From Rhynchospora pubera (Eukaryota; Streptophyta; Magnoliopsida; Poales; Cyperaceae): DNA of 64,000 nucleotides. Shown piece after piece: positions 35,430 through 47,719 of this stretch. The notes below the pieces were generated by a model. It did no database searches and had not been told where the DNA came from. It worked only from the letters and a program-made list of their open reading frames with translations. The stretch spans positions 196,827,902 to 196,891,901 of the forward strand of contig CM051459.1 in assembly GCA_028095005.1 (NCBI GenBank), read 5' to 3'. Position 1 is the stretch's first letter. The number at the start of each line of letters is the position of its first letter. A program made the position numbers and the translations under genes.

Positions 35430-36780
35430 TCAAGTTGGCACAGAGGGATACCTTGAAGCTTGAGCAGGTTTAGGAGAAGGAGATTTGGTATTCAATTTAT
35501 TCTTATTAGGAGGAGAAGGGAAAGCCGGGGTTTTATTTCTGACAGGGGACTCGTGTGTGGAAAGGGAGGAATGAGGGTTATAAGCTGGAGCCCTACCATA
35601 AAAAGAAGGATTCCTCTGTTTGGTCATTTATTCCAAGACTTCTATGCGCAATAGCATCTCTAAGGTATCCTCATCCTCTTTCTCTTAGTCTAATAGGTCC
35701 TCATCATCAAACTCCATGGGTTCCCTTTCCTATTCTGAGAGGTCAAAACCAGAGCTTTGGTCCTTCCAATGTTGCCACCAGATTGTCTGTGACCATAACT
35801 TCTAGACTCATTAATAACAATGCCTCCTTCCTTAGTCCTTGGATTTTCACTAGGTTTAGTAGAGGTGTGACTCTTAGAAGACTTAGAAGGAGGTTTAGGT
35901 TAAAGTTTATAAGGTAGAGTCCCTTTCTTGGTTTAAGGTTTCAAGGGCTTACTTACTTAAGTTTATAAAAAGTTTTTTTTTTCCAATTTATCTTCCTCTT
36001 TTTACCAGGTTTGGATCTAGCCCCCACAAAGAAACCCTGCAAAATCCTGGTAGTGCGATAAAACTTTAAGTACTTAACAAATCAGTAGGGATCAGTTCTT
36101 CATTAGAAGTATAGATAAACTTTTGAGTTATATTAGTTATTATGTTATTTATAGAAGTCATGTTATTTGTAGAAGTCTAGGGTCTTATTTGTAAAAAAAA
36201 GTACGATTCTTGATTAATATATAAGGGAGCCTCTGGCAACAGAGGCAAGAATCCCTAATTTTTACCCTAATCCTTTCTCTCTAAATCAACAGAAACATAC
36301 GTAGATAAACACACGGGCTGAGTGAGATTTAGGGTTAACCTGAGAAACCTGATCATCAAAATGTATCACATGCCAAACACTTCTAATGAGATCACAAAAA
36401 ACCTCCCTATTTAGCATACCTTTGGGAAGAGTACTTACTAGATTTATTACATTTAGAGAAATTGTCGATGTTCTATGCTTATAGCTCCAATGTTCCTTCA
36501 ACTCAATATTTCATGTTCCTTATTGATCTTTTACGACTTATATGTATTAGAGAGAAGATAGAGATCACTAAATACACCAATTGGACCGTTCATCAAAACT
36601 GACATGGAAATTAACCAATTATGCTTAACGAGACAAATTCGAATATTGATAAAGCATGCATCAAATATCCTAAAAATATTATAATACTGTAATGAACATA
36701 TGGAAAGGGAGATTTCCATAGTATCCATCAGCCACAAGTTACCGACGGGCAAAGTTCTTAACCAACACATCACCTTTGTT
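35430..36780 (-). pseudogene. unidentified degraded coding relic
   Basis: The minus strand shows protein-like segments in consistent order across several frames: GNLWLMDTMEISLSICSLQY and VLMNGPIGVFSDLYLLSNTY (36773-36531), then STISLNVINLVSTLPKGMLN and EVFCDLIRSVWHVIHFDDQV (36501-36286), then KFYRTTRILQGFFVGARSKP (around 36010-36070). A polar region follows with SHTSTKPSENPRTKEGG and FDDEDLLD, and then a proline/lysine-rich tail (35627-35430). Stops and shifts occur every 50-90 codons. I do not recognise the family. A mobile or virus-like nuclear element is possible but unproved. Whether the segments belong to one gene is inference. Confidence 0.4.
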
Positions 36781-37530
36781 CCCCGAACGAGCTCTACTTA
36801 AGGATGAAGGGGGGAAAATAATCCAATCCCGGAAAGTGAGTACCTCCTCTTCGAACGTCCTAATTTTGCTTTCTTTTATGCCTGTCTCAATTTATTTTTT
36901 TCTTCCGAGGACAGTAGCGGCGCTCTTTATGGTTACCTATACTTAAATCTATTCTTTCCCGTGTAAGTTGAATCATCATTCAGCAGGTTGAAAGGACATG
37001 TCATTTGCTAAAGACTAAGCCCAATTCCTATTTTCTTTCCTATCGCTCAGCTCTTTACGAGTCAAGATAGGCCGGGCTGCTCTATGTTTTTTCTTATCCG
37101 GTTTCATGTCTCTTTGGATGGGAGTGGGATGGAACTTTTTATTAATAAGCAAGCTATACCATTTCACATAGGTCTGTCTTCCTACGCTACATCCGCTTCT
37201 TCATCTCTCCAGGCCTTTGGATCTTTATTCTACGTCTACATCGTCCATTCATCAGACATAGCGCTTATGCTTACGAGAGCATATTAAAAATACGAAAGGC
37301 TATGTCATTTCGGGGTAAACATGAACTCGGGGAGAAGGCAGGGTATTAAATCTACTAATATATATCTAGATTAAGAAGGATTTGAAGTCGTGCTTACTTA
37401 TGTCGGTAAAGTTGAGCTTATGTGAAAAACTTCGTCACCTGGAAGTGCTCGGACTTGAATCTCTTAACCAAGCGTCAGTCAGATATACGACCAGCTTTAT
37501 GATCATATAAAGTTCCTTCCTTCGATCGGC
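36781..37530. other. unassigned spacer
   Basis: Nothing recognised. Confidence 0.5.
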
Positions 37531-37532
37531 AG

Positions 37533-37737
37533 TTACAACAAAAGAGTAAGGCGTTGCCCACTTACGAGAAAGAGTTCTTGGCCCTCATAACGGCTGTCCT
37601 GAAATGGGAGCAATACTTATCTGGAGCTCCATTTATTATATACACTTATCACATTCGCCTCAAATATATCCAGGGTCAAAGGCTTACACATGTGATGCAG
37701 CACGAGTGGCTATGCAAGTTATTAGGTAGGGTTCGCT
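37533..37737 (+). pseudogene. Ty3/Gypsy RNase H fragment
   Basis: Reads LQQKSKALPTYEKEFLALIT, then KWEQYLSGAPFIIYTYHIRL and RLTHVMQHEWLCKLLG. This is the Gypsy RNase H block. The usual T-D-H reads T-Y-H, so a key acidic residue is gone. Hairpin copy 6 begins 12 bp after its end. Confidence 0.85.
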
Positions 37738-37748
37738 AAATCCAGTAC

Positions 37749-37783
37749 AGGCTTTTCGTTCGTAACATTAGTAGTTACTCACT
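37749..37783 (-). repeat. hairpin element copy 6
   Basis: Core CGTAACATTAGTAGTTACTC, next to the end of the Gypsy RNase H scrap. Confidence 0.8.
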
Positions 37784-40700
37784 GATGAAATAGAGCGCAA
37801 AAATAAGGTTTAAGCATATGGATGATGTGGAATAAATAGGTCATATTTGCGGATGGAACATTCATTCGTGGCTGGAAGCACGAGCGAGCTTTCGCGTGAT
37901 GGTCCCTTGAGAGAACCTTATGCCGTTTTATGTCAGGTTCCACTTGACAATGTTGATCTTCTTTCATGATTACCCTTTTTTCAACTCTCGCCTATGCCAT
38001 GACAGGCTATTCCAAAGGGCTATTCCGAGTAATTTGACTTAACAGCGTTACCAGTTTCTGCGTCTTCTTTGACTACTTGAGCTCTTGCTTTTTTTATTAT
38101 AAAGGGTATTAATATTCTGGAAATACCTTTTCCTATGAATTAAGGATTTTTCCCCCTATCACACATCCTACTAGCAAGCAGAAAGAAAATACCTATTCTG
38201 AGCATAACTATACCAGGCTTATAGCTTCCCCTCTTCAACAAGAAAAGTGGGCTTAGGACGCTCCGGGCCTTGCGGATGTCTATTCTGAGTGGTTTACTTT
38301 TGAAACGTTACCTGCACCAACGCGCTTTTAAATAAATTTTAGACGTGACCCGGCCTTGTCTTGGCTTGAAGCCAAATCCTTCCAGCGCCTATTGCTCCCT
38401 TAAGGGGTTCATCACAGGATGTAAAGTCACGTCGAATTGATACGAGAGACCTGCGCTTCTTCAAGATCAGCTCCTTTTCTCAATACGATTCTCCCGATTC
38501 CACTTTCTGTTCAAATCGGATATGCGCTGCTCATCGAAAGATGATAAGCGAATGAGGAAGCATGAACAAAAGATTAAATAGGCACTTGAGTTAGCCGTTG
38601 GTGGTCAGGTGTGATCAATGGGATTCAATAGCTTTCCCTTGAAAGAAGGTTTGTTTTGGGATTTACGTCATCCCCAATAAGGTTGGATTCTTTATTATAT
38701 GGGAGATCCTACTCCTACTGGTCAGGGAAAGTAATCGTTACGATATTAAAAAAAAAGAAGATATTCCGGGTTGAGCTTGAAAGTCGGAGCGGTACCCCCT
38801 CACAAAGGTAAAGACAGGCGCTTGGTAGACACCACTTCTTTTGAATCTTTGGCTGATTCAAGGAATGGCTGAACTCTTCTCTAATCTCCGGATATTCGGT
38901 GTTAATGAGCATTACAAAGGGACTGATAGAACCAACTCTCCTACCAAAAGGCCTACGATGAGATATGCCGCTTAAGTACCAATAAGAGAGGCTAAGTTCA
39001 GTGTAAAGTGGGTTTAGGAATAAGATTTAATTTCATTTTTCTATAGTTCCAATGTCAAATCTTTAGGCTATCAAGCATCATATCACGCGAGAGAAAGACC
39101 CCCTTTGGCTTTATGTTGATCTTAACTTCTGAGTCTTCCCTATCGTTCTAGGGAAAGCAAAGGCATTACTTGGTGAGCATAAAGGCAGGCCGCCTTCTCG
39201 TGAAAAGATAAAAGCGGATTCGAGAAAAAGGAATTAGTCAAAAAGACTAGCAGCGGATCTGGATCTAGAACTTGCGATCTTTACTATTTTGCTTAGCTTA
39301 ACGAGAAGAGGCGGTCTATTATTCAATTCAAATTGAAATGTGACTCCAGTATGTTCCACCCCAGTATTCACCATCCGATGCGTTACTAATGAAAACTGAA
39401 ATAGAAAACGTTTCAACCAAATTTAAAATAGTGTTCTTCCACTTAAGCACTTGCCCATTCCAACTTACCCTTTCTCCATAACCTTTCGAACCCAGCATCC
39501 TACACTATTTGTAGAAGTCCCCGGCTGCTCAAAAAGCCTGTCCGGATAGAGTGATCGGATTCTTTCATATATGAGGAAATGGAAAAAAGAAAAGAAGACT
39601 GACCAACCACTGCCTAGAATGGAGTAGGAATGAATTGAAGGGCGAAGAACTACTCTTTTTTGGCTATTTGTTAGATTAATAAACTCTATGGGCCTCTTAT
39701 CTTATAGGAGGATTTTCGTTGTATTTCGCTTCAATAGTTATCAAAAATTTCATAATTGGAAGCAACCTTCACTCGTTCTTTCCTAGGCAAGCAATACACG
39801 TCGAAATAAGCCAACTCGGCATTATTGGAAGACGTCGAAAGCCGGACACTTTCTAATTAGCTAGCTTTCCCATCTCTGAGCTGCCTGTTTTCATGCTAGA
39901 AGAACTGCTGGTGTAGTAAATCTGCTTCGTTTCACTAGGGGAGAGAGGTCGAGAAAATGCGTTTCCGACAGAAAGAATAGAAGATCTCGAGCTGATACGC
40001 TGCTCCGCGCGCGTCTACGGTCGCTGCTCCGAAATTAGACAAGCAACTTTAACTGCTGCCTCAAATTGGGAGTTTCTCCGAAGGAATACCCATTTTACGT
40101 ACTTTAACCTTAAGAGAGGAGACCGACCTAGACTGGGATGAGCATTGAAGGAACCAAGACTTGGGTAGCATTCTGGCGCTTTCTGATTCCTGACACGTAG
40201 GCAGTAGTTCTGTTTTTCATCTTCGAAGCATAGCCGCCTAGCGATCGGTTAGTCAACCTTTACTTTAGTTGGTTTAGTCGTATATATGGAAATGGAAGGC
40301 ATTCCGTATGCTCGAAAGTGGAAGAAGAGCTAATCTGAGTAATCAAGTTAATGAGTGGGAATTCTAGTAAGAGGGACTAATGTATTAATGTTATAATCAG
40401 AGGCCTAATGTAGGAATGTGCTAATAAAGTTACTAATGTAGGAGTGTGCTAATCATATCGTGGGTAATGTGTGAAAGTGTTAATCACCAAGAACAAGCGA
40501 AGTCGGCCAGGGAAGAGCTCTAGGATTTGCATAATCAAAGTATAAGCCAAGATCGATGCGCAAGAGGAGGGGACCCCTCTGGAAGAATCTACTTCATAGG
40601 ATGAGATTTAGGAGAATCTAAAGAAGCTAAAGATGCACCATGTAATGAACTCCTTACCTTAAAGAAGCTTGACCCAGAGCTAGATCAACTCCTGCGGATT

Positions 40701-41255
40701 CCATCCCCAGAATTCACTTTTACCAGCCCCTGCTTTCCGTTCACTTCTCCCTGCCTATTCTTCTTCGTAGTCCAGCCCCAAGGGAGGGGTAGAAGGGGAG
40801 AGCACAGCGATAGCAGAGTGATTGATGCGAAATCTACCTGTCTTTTGGCAGGCCTACGCCATGATACTCTTTAAAAAGAAGACAGCCACACCTATTCCAA
40901 AATAAAGAAAAACTTGATCGGTCAATGCTCCACTGCTCTGCCTAACCCTCTTCCCTTTTCTGCTTATCCAGTGAGTGACGGTTCCTTTCCTCTATGCCAG
41001 CAAGCTTCTTTTATTTAGCCATTGCCTTTACTTGTCGATAACTCGAAGTCCCTTTTCTCAATGATTCTCAAACATCGAACCTGTCCTTCCCATTGGTTGC
41101 ATTACAATATCCTAAATCCTTTCTCGCACTTTCTTTTCTAGTGCTTTATACATAGAACGGGTCACTGTCACACTACCCGGTTGAATCACTCGCCTTTGAT
41201 CTTCCTCAGTATAATTCTCCTAATAAAAAAAGACACGGCAATAGCAATAGCATAT
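37784..41255. other. unassigned spacer
   Basis: No gene recognised. Contains the degenerate tandem array at 40374-40489. Confidence 0.5.
40374..40489 (+). repeat. degenerate tandem repeat, about four units
   Basis: Units of roughly 29-33 bp built on CTAATGTAGGARTGTGCTAA. The second and third are close copies. The first and fourth are more diverged. Confidence 0.55.
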
Positions 41256-41257
41256 AA

Positions 41258-41720
41258 AAACCAAACCCAAAGAAACCACACCTAGAAGCAGTCAAGAGGA
41301 TACTCCGATACGTGAAAGGTACCTTGGATTTTGGTCTCCTATATCGCAAAGGTCCAGAATGCCAAGTAACGGGTTACTTTGATGCTGACTATGCTGGAGA
41401 TTGTGATACAAGGCGATCGACAACTGGATATGTCTTCAGTGACGGATCGGGAGCCGTATCCTGGTACAGCAAGAGGCAGCCTACCGTATCCCTCTCAACA
41501 ACTGAAGCAGAGTATAGAGCAGCAGCTATGGCAGCACAAGAAAGCACATGGTTGGTGCGACTTTTGAAGGATCTTCATCAATCAATGGATCAAGTAACAC
41601 TTCATTTTGACAAGAGGTCAGCTGTATGCTGAGCGTAAAATCCAGTGTTCCACACAAGCACTTCTTCTAGTGTGCATCAACCAAAGGGTGTACATAAGCC
41701 GGTGCCTTGAAGAAACTAAT
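41258..41720 (+). pseudogene. Ty1/Copia RNase H fragment
   Basis: Continuous from KPHLEAVKRILRYVKGTLDF through GYFDADYAGDCDTRRSTTGY, SGAVSWYSKRQPTVSLSTTE and AEYRAAAMAAQESTWLVRLL. This is the RNase H domain at the end of Copia pol, and one of the best preserved scraps here (over 100 open codons). Near 41610-41640 the sequence is damaged and two stops appear before NPVFHTSTSS. Afterwards it fades out. Confidence 0.9.
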
Positions 41721-42497
41721 ATACCCTAGCCGCCTCACTACACTTCTTATAATCGGGATCTATTTATTAAAGACTAAGACATGAAATAAAGAAATATGAT
41801 TGATGCGCCGATAAGTAAGACATTATTAGATGGTTTTAGTGTAGCGCAGGAGTCTGCTTTAGCCCAATTCCTTGTCCCTACAAACCAATCAAAGTTCTCT
41901 TATACTAGATCATACAACCAATAGAGCCAAGCCACACCCGCGTTACTGCTTCTTTTCTATAAAGCACATTATCTTGACTACTTGTTACCTACCTATTTGA
42001 AGCACTACTTCCATACCAATGTATTGAATTTATTTGTCTTTTGCTCGTCAGTCATTTGATCACTATTCCTTTTGCTGTGAACGCTTCATTTCCTCTATCT
42101 CAGAGAGAGTGCGCTTTCAGTGTTTCCAAGTAAATGGTAAAAAAGGAATCCGTAAGCTAAGTTAACAGTAAAAAAGCCCTTATCTTTCTATCTCATCGAG
42201 CCTGTCCTTTATGAATAATACTCCCCGTTGGTCTATTTATCTTATTGTCTTGAGTGTTTTCCGGGATTCTACTTGATTTTTCTTTACCAGGCTTAACGTG
42301 AATGCCAGCTCGTTAAGAATAAAGTCAAAAGGGGGAGTGCGCCGTAGTCTTTGACCGAGCTCTTTCACCTGCCTATTGTCCCTCCACTCTGTTTTTCTGT
42401 GGTAAGAGTATCTTTTGATCACGTGAACACTACGAAGCGGGTATACTCCATCCAGTTGAGACTAACAACATGAATGAAAAACATTCCCCGAGTTTCA

Positions 42498-42529
42498 CCA
42501 AGACATATAGATGCCAAGACATATAGATG
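42498..42529 (+). repeat. 16-bp perfect tandem duplication
   Basis: CCAAGACATATAGATG occurs twice head to tail. Confidence 0.85.
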
Positions 42530-43866
42530 AAAATGGATTCATTTCACGGCAATGAGTCAAGTGCTTGTCTGTCCACCTCTTCTGAACGAACCCGGGCGTA
42601 TCAATGGAATGCCCCTTTTGCATATAAAAAGACTCGCAAAAGATAAGAAAGCATACCGCGAGCGAAGAACTCTACAGGCAAGCTTCAGCTTGCTGCCCTT
42701 TGCACTGAGTCTATCAAGCCTTTTCAACAAATTCAGCCATACTATTTCAGAAAAACATATGGAAAGGGACAGGAGAAGATCAACTTCAAAGGTTGTTTAT
42801 GGAAAGAAACATTTCTTTAATCACTGCATTAACAACACGTTGAATCCTTCTTTTCAAATTGCTTGAAATTTGGCAATTCACTTTTCAGACATTCAGCATC
42901 AAGCACAACTTTTCTAACAAGCATAATGCTTTTTCCTTTTCACTTTGCTCAGAAAAGTGAGTTTTCCCACCAAGAATTTCAATTTATTAGAGTTTGCATC
43001 ACAGAAAGTCTTTCTATTTTATACCCATATATATTCTTATATGCTCCCATGTGTCTGCAGTACTGCTTGTCTATAACCCCTAAAAAGGAGAAATAGCAAT
43101 TTGAAAGAAATATATATTGCTCGAACAAAAACAGAAGAAGAGTTCGGGTCTGCTTGAAAGATTTACTTAAAAAGAAGTGATGTCCGAACCGGTAACTGCA
43201 CCTACCTATTATGAGTGATACTTACAGGCGAGATTAACACTAGAAGCAGAAAGGATAACTGGACAAGGAAATGGAACAGGAAAAGAAAAAAGATAAAGAA
43301 CGTCACCGACTCGTACCCAGGGAATATCGTAGGCAATGAAAGCAACCATTCAAGGCGGCGTCTTTGAGGTCGAAAGCAAATAAGAAGGCTGTTTTGACTC
43401 TCTAGTTTCGCAGCATTTTCATATGAAACTTAAATATAAATTGGAGAATTGAAAAGGTGCTAGGTCTCCAATTCTTACTTACTGGCATTGTGGAACTACA
43501 ATCCCTGGAAATATTAGTGCCCTCAATCAAGTATGAAAAAAACTAAGAAGAGAGATAATTTCAGAATAGTGGAGAACAGTCCCTACTTGCATAGAATGGC
43601 AGTGTTTCAGTGGAAAGACTTCAAAAAACTTCCTGAAGAGGAGGCCCGCGGCCTCTTACTGAAGAACCCCAAAAGAGGAATGGATATGACGTGAACGAAA
43701 GAAAGCTCTACTAAGAAGTTATGGAAAGCTGAGTGAAAGTGGTAGCATCCTACGCCTATCGCTGGTAAAGGAGTGTTCTGGTAAACCACAATTTAGTAAA
43801 TAGAGATCATTCGTACGTATAGAAAGTTGTTGGCCTTACTACTTCATTTCCAATCTTCACTTTCAT

Positions 43867-43878
43867 CGCTTCGCGCCT
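43867..43878 (+). repeat. GC-rich 12-mer
   Basis: CGCTTCGCGCCT preceded by AT, as in the 14-mer form. Confidence 0.55.
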
Positions 43879-45456
43879 GCTTTGCTGACCTCGCATGCTT
43901 GCTTGCTTGCATACGTGAATACCTTGCACCCCTTACTCTTGACTCTTTCAAACCTTCTGTACGAAATTGTGCAACTTATCAGTCTGTTGATTAGACCAAA
44001 ATGGATCCCTTAGGACTTGGATTCCGATCGAATGTACAATACGACATACTGTTTGGAAGGAAACACGCAATTGACTCACTTCTTTTATCCTCCCACCAGA
44101 CATTGACTCTTCTTTTTCTGAGGAAGTACTCACATAAACTCTAATTTGGATATATCACCAAATCGTTCGCTTAGTGTACTCGACGAACTGGTTCTCTCAT
44201 CCCGTGGTTCAGTTTTGTTGAGAAAGGTCTCTCCATGCTATTATGACAGACGACAAAACATGGATGAGTGGATTTCACAAATAGGAAAAGTGCAAAAGCT
44301 AGAAATGCTGGACTTCCCCTACCATCAAACTCTCCTCTTCACTCAGCATCCGTAGATGACTTTCACATTGCTTGGTGGCTAGCGAATGAACCTTTTCCAC
44401 TATGGGAGGGATTTACCCCTCTTTGCGCCGCACTTTGGTAACATTGATTCTTTCAGCAGGAAGCAAAGCTCCCAACAGAAAGAAAAAATATAGAAAACTT
44501 GACGGGTCCTTTATCGGAAGGATCCATCTAGCCCAATAACAGGTATACAACCGGCTTGAAATCCTTTTTGCATGCATCAAAGCAAATAGACATTCTCTTA
44601 AAATACAGCTTAGACTGCTTTACTGTCTTGCTAACCATTTCGCCTTGAGGGTTGCATACTAGTCTTAGGTTGTATAAGAGATGTTGCCTGTCAGCTTCTT
44701 TGAATTGAAAAAAAGCAAATAAGCTTGTCGCATGCGCCTGGAGAAGGCACTTTATTAGTGATGCATAAAAGGGAGACAGGGCCACTGTTCAACCACCAAC
44801 GGGCAAAGTCTGGTCTGTGCACACTGTCCCCGGAAACCGGATGCGGCCAACCCCAGCTGCCCCTTCTTTCCAGGGCACCGGTAATAGGAAATTGAACTTT
44901 ACTACACTTCAGCAGGTCACTCAACACGAAGGCTAGGATCCGTAACGTCAGATATCCGTAGTAGCTTAAATCTTTCCCACTATTTTTTATCCTTTTGCTT
45001 TTGTGTTGGCAGAAATATTCCAAAAGAGCTTTCCTTTATCTCTCCGGATTGGGTTTTCCCTAATTTAAGATCCTCCCGGCACCCTGCAGTGTCTTGAACT
45101 GAAAGCGATACAAGGTTTGTTCAAAAATAAGAGAGAGAAAAATAAAAAGATGTGAACCGGATACTTTTGTTTTTTAGATAGAAACTATCAGTCTGCTAGC
45201 TTAAGTTGCAAGTAAAATTTTATACATGACTAAAGACTCCTATAATAATGTATATGATTTTTTTCTACCGACCTGGTCTGTGTGTTTTGTTGCTTAGTTT
45301 CTGAATGAAATCCGGAGGAATCCCCAGGCCAAAAGATATTCATAACCCAAACCAGAAAGTTCAGACAACAACCAATGCTGAGACGAACTATATTCGCGCT
45401 TTTATTATTTTAAACTCAATTCCCCACCTCCCAATACCTCTATTCCTCCACCATTC

Positions 45457-45882
45457 ATGCCAATTTTGCCATTGCAACCTCAAATTCCCACTTTTACCTC
45501 TTCAAGCTCCTCGACTGGCGCCTTCAATTTCTCTAAGTTGGGATCGGCGCTTCCAAGCCCTCCTATGGTGTTCTTGAATCTCCCGGTGCACACCAAGCTG
45601 TCAAGAACCAATTTCTTGGCCTGGAAGTCGCAGATTGAGCCACTGCTACATGCTTATGGTTTGATCCTGTTCATCTCGTCGCCTCCTCTGTCACCATCTA
45701 TGCAAGATCCAGTCACAGGTCAAGTCCAGATAAACCCTAACTCTCTCTCTTGGTACAAACAGGATCAAATGATTCTGGCATGGATTCGTGCTTATCTTTC
45801 AGAGCCAATTCTGGAAGTGGTTTCTTGTACCACATCAGTTGACCTGTGGAGCATGCTTCAGCAGGCAGACATTCTCAGCTAA
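45457..45882 (+). pseudogene. Copia gag, N-terminal part
   Basis: Open frame with PTMVFLNLPV-type capsid features; readable blocks are VFLNLPVHTKLSRTNFLAWK and WIRAYLSEPILEVVSCTTSV. It ends at a TAA. Gag similarity resumes in the +1 frame just after, so a frameshift lies between about 45870 and 45925. Confidence 0.75.
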
Positions 45883-45899
45883 TTCGCGTGCCAGATTAA

Positions 45900-46696
45900 C
45901 TTAACTGAAAAAGAAACTGCAGAACTTGACAAAAGGGGGCAGTTCTTGCTCAGACTTTCTTGCTCAAATTAGAGCACTAGCAGATGAGCTAGCATTTGTT
46001 GGTTCTCCTGTTCCTGATGAGGATCTAGTTCTCACTTTTCTTGGTGGCTTGAGCTCAGAATACAATGCCTGTGTGGTGGCCATCAACTCAAGACAGGTGC
46101 CTATCAGCTTTACAGAGGTTCAATCTCTCCTTCTAAGCCATGAGTCCTTGCTGCAGGCTCAAACTCCTCAAGTTTCTGCCTTGCCATCTTCCTCCAACCC
46201 TGTGGCTTTCTATGCCAACAATCCCTCTGGCAATTTAAGGCCTCCTAATTCTCATCGCAATCCAAGGCAGTTCAAGAACAGGGGTGGGGGGTCTTATCGA
46301 CCACCCAATCCAATTACTGGACCCAGATTTCCAACTTATGCTCCAACAAATGGTGGTTCTGGTTCTGGTACAAGAGTCCCTACTGATGCTGGTACTGCTG
46401 CAAAAGCTGAGTTCTGTCAAATATGCTACAAGAAGGGACACACTGCAAGAGGGTGCTGGTGGCGCTGTGATATGAGATACACAGATGATGTGGAGCAGCT
46501 CCAGACCAGGCCTCCACCTTCTGTTCCGCCTCAGGCACATGTGGCTCACACTGCAGCTACTGACACAACCTCAACAGAGTGGTACTTGGATTCTGGTGCT
46601 ACACACCACGTGACAAGTGACCTTAAAAACTTGTCCTCCTTTGAGCACTATACTGGTTCTGACAAACTCCAGATTGGAGATGGTAATGGTATGTAA
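45900..46696 (+). pseudogene. Copia gag C-terminus, zinc knuckle and protease start
   Basis: Reads DFLAQIRALADELAFVGSPV and then a serine/proline/glycine-rich linker. The zinc knuckle is C-Q-I-C-Y-K-K-G-H-T-A-R-G-C (CX2CX4HX4C). The protease active site WYLDSGATHHVT follows. An in-frame TAA at 46694-46696 interrupts the protease. The same frame continues beyond it. Confidence 0.85.
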
Positions 46697-47190
46697 ATTT
46701 ATCACTTTGGTTCTGCTTCCTTACAATTTGGTAGTGTTAGCATTAAACTTCATAAAGTGTTGCATGTACCTTGCTTTACAAAAAAGTTGATTAGTTTGTC
46801 TAGAGTAGTGGCTGACAACAACCTCATGATTGAATTTTCCTCCTCATTTTGTTTTGTTAAGGACCGCCACACTTCGACTATTCTACTGCAAGCAAGGATG
46901 TGTAATGGTCTCTACCAAATTACTGCACCAATTTCATGTGTTCCTCATGCTTTATTTGGAGAACGAGCTGCTGCTAATGTTTGGCACTATAGATTTGGCC
47001 ATCCATCAATGTCTACCACTAGGCAAATTTTAGTTTCAAATAATTTGCCTTGTACTTCTAACTCTCTATCTGATTGTTGTGATTGTAATATGGCTAAATG
47101 CCACAAGCTACCATTCTGTACTAGTAATAGTTCTACTTCTGCTCCTCTGGAGCTGGTGCACTCCGATGTGTGGGGCCGGCCCAGCACCCA
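46697..47190 (+). pseudogene. Copia protease end and pre-integrase domain
   Basis: Same frame as the preceding segment after its stop: LHKVLHVPCFTKKLISLSRV, then VWHYRFGHPSM and CCDCNMAKCHKLPF, the H-H-C-C zinc-binding region ahead of integrase. It ends with LELVHSDVWG, which carries the first catalytic aspartate of integrase. A frameshift follows near 47180-47195. Confidence 0.85.
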
Positions 47191-47700
47191 TTGTAACACA
47201 CAGTGGGTTTAGGTATTATGTTCTTTTTGTGGACGACTTTACAAAGTTTTCTTGGATTTATTTCTTACATTCCAAGGATGAGGTGGTTTCTGTTTTTTCT
47301 AATTTTCAATTGCAAATTGAGAACCTGTTGAGTACTACCATAAAGGTTCTCCGTACCGATGGTGGTACGGAGTTCAAACCAATTGCCAACCGGTTTCCTC
47401 AGATAGTCCACCAAGTGACCTGTCCCTATACACCAGAACAAAACGGTGTAGCCAAACGTAAACACCGGCATATCATAGAACTAGCCTTAGCTACCATAAA
47501 TCACGCTGCTATTCCTCTGCCCTTTTGGGATGAAATTATGGCGAGTGGCATCTACTTAATTAACAGAATGCCTCCTTCTGCTACTTCTTCTTGTGTCTCA
47601 CCTTATGAAATTCTATACCATCGTACTCCAGACTACTTGCAACTACGAGTTCTAGGTTCCCAATGCTTTCCTCTAACTTGTCCCTTAAATCACCGATCCC
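47191..47700 (+). pseudogene. Copia integrase core
   Basis: In the next frame: FRYYVLFVDDFTKFSWIYFL, VLRTDGGTEFKPIANRFPQI (second aspartate), YTPEQNGVAKRKHRHIIELA (catalytic glutamate) and INRMPPSATSSCVSPYEILY. The D, D and E of the integrase are all present. The domain breaks off soon after CFPLTCPL, and TAG closes the frame at 47717. Confidence 0.85.
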
Positions 47701-47719
47701 TTTTGATTGCGACTTAGGT

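Larger units (their letters stand above)
41725..45435. other. unassigned spacer
   Basis: No gene recognised. Includes a 16-bp tandem duplication (42498-42529) and a GC-rich 12-mer (43867). The frames at 42552-42866 and 44691-45023 (minus) have no known motif. Confidence 0.5.
45440..47700 (+). mobile_element. Ty1/Copia retrotransposon, truncated
   Basis: The longest transposon piece in the window. It holds gag, the zinc knuckle, protease, pre-integrase domain and integrase core in the usual Copia order, in three frames. It breaks off at about 47700, before the reverse transcriptase. No LTR or primer-binding site was found upstream, so the left end is also cut near 45440. Copia RT and RNase H scraps elsewhere (6190, 34180, 41258, 60214) are not obviously its missing parts. 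Confidence 0.85.

Noticed and set aside
40374..40489. CRISPR-like array
   Set aside because: Units are degenerate, directly adjacent and without distinct spacers, and there are no cas genes. It is a tandem repeat.
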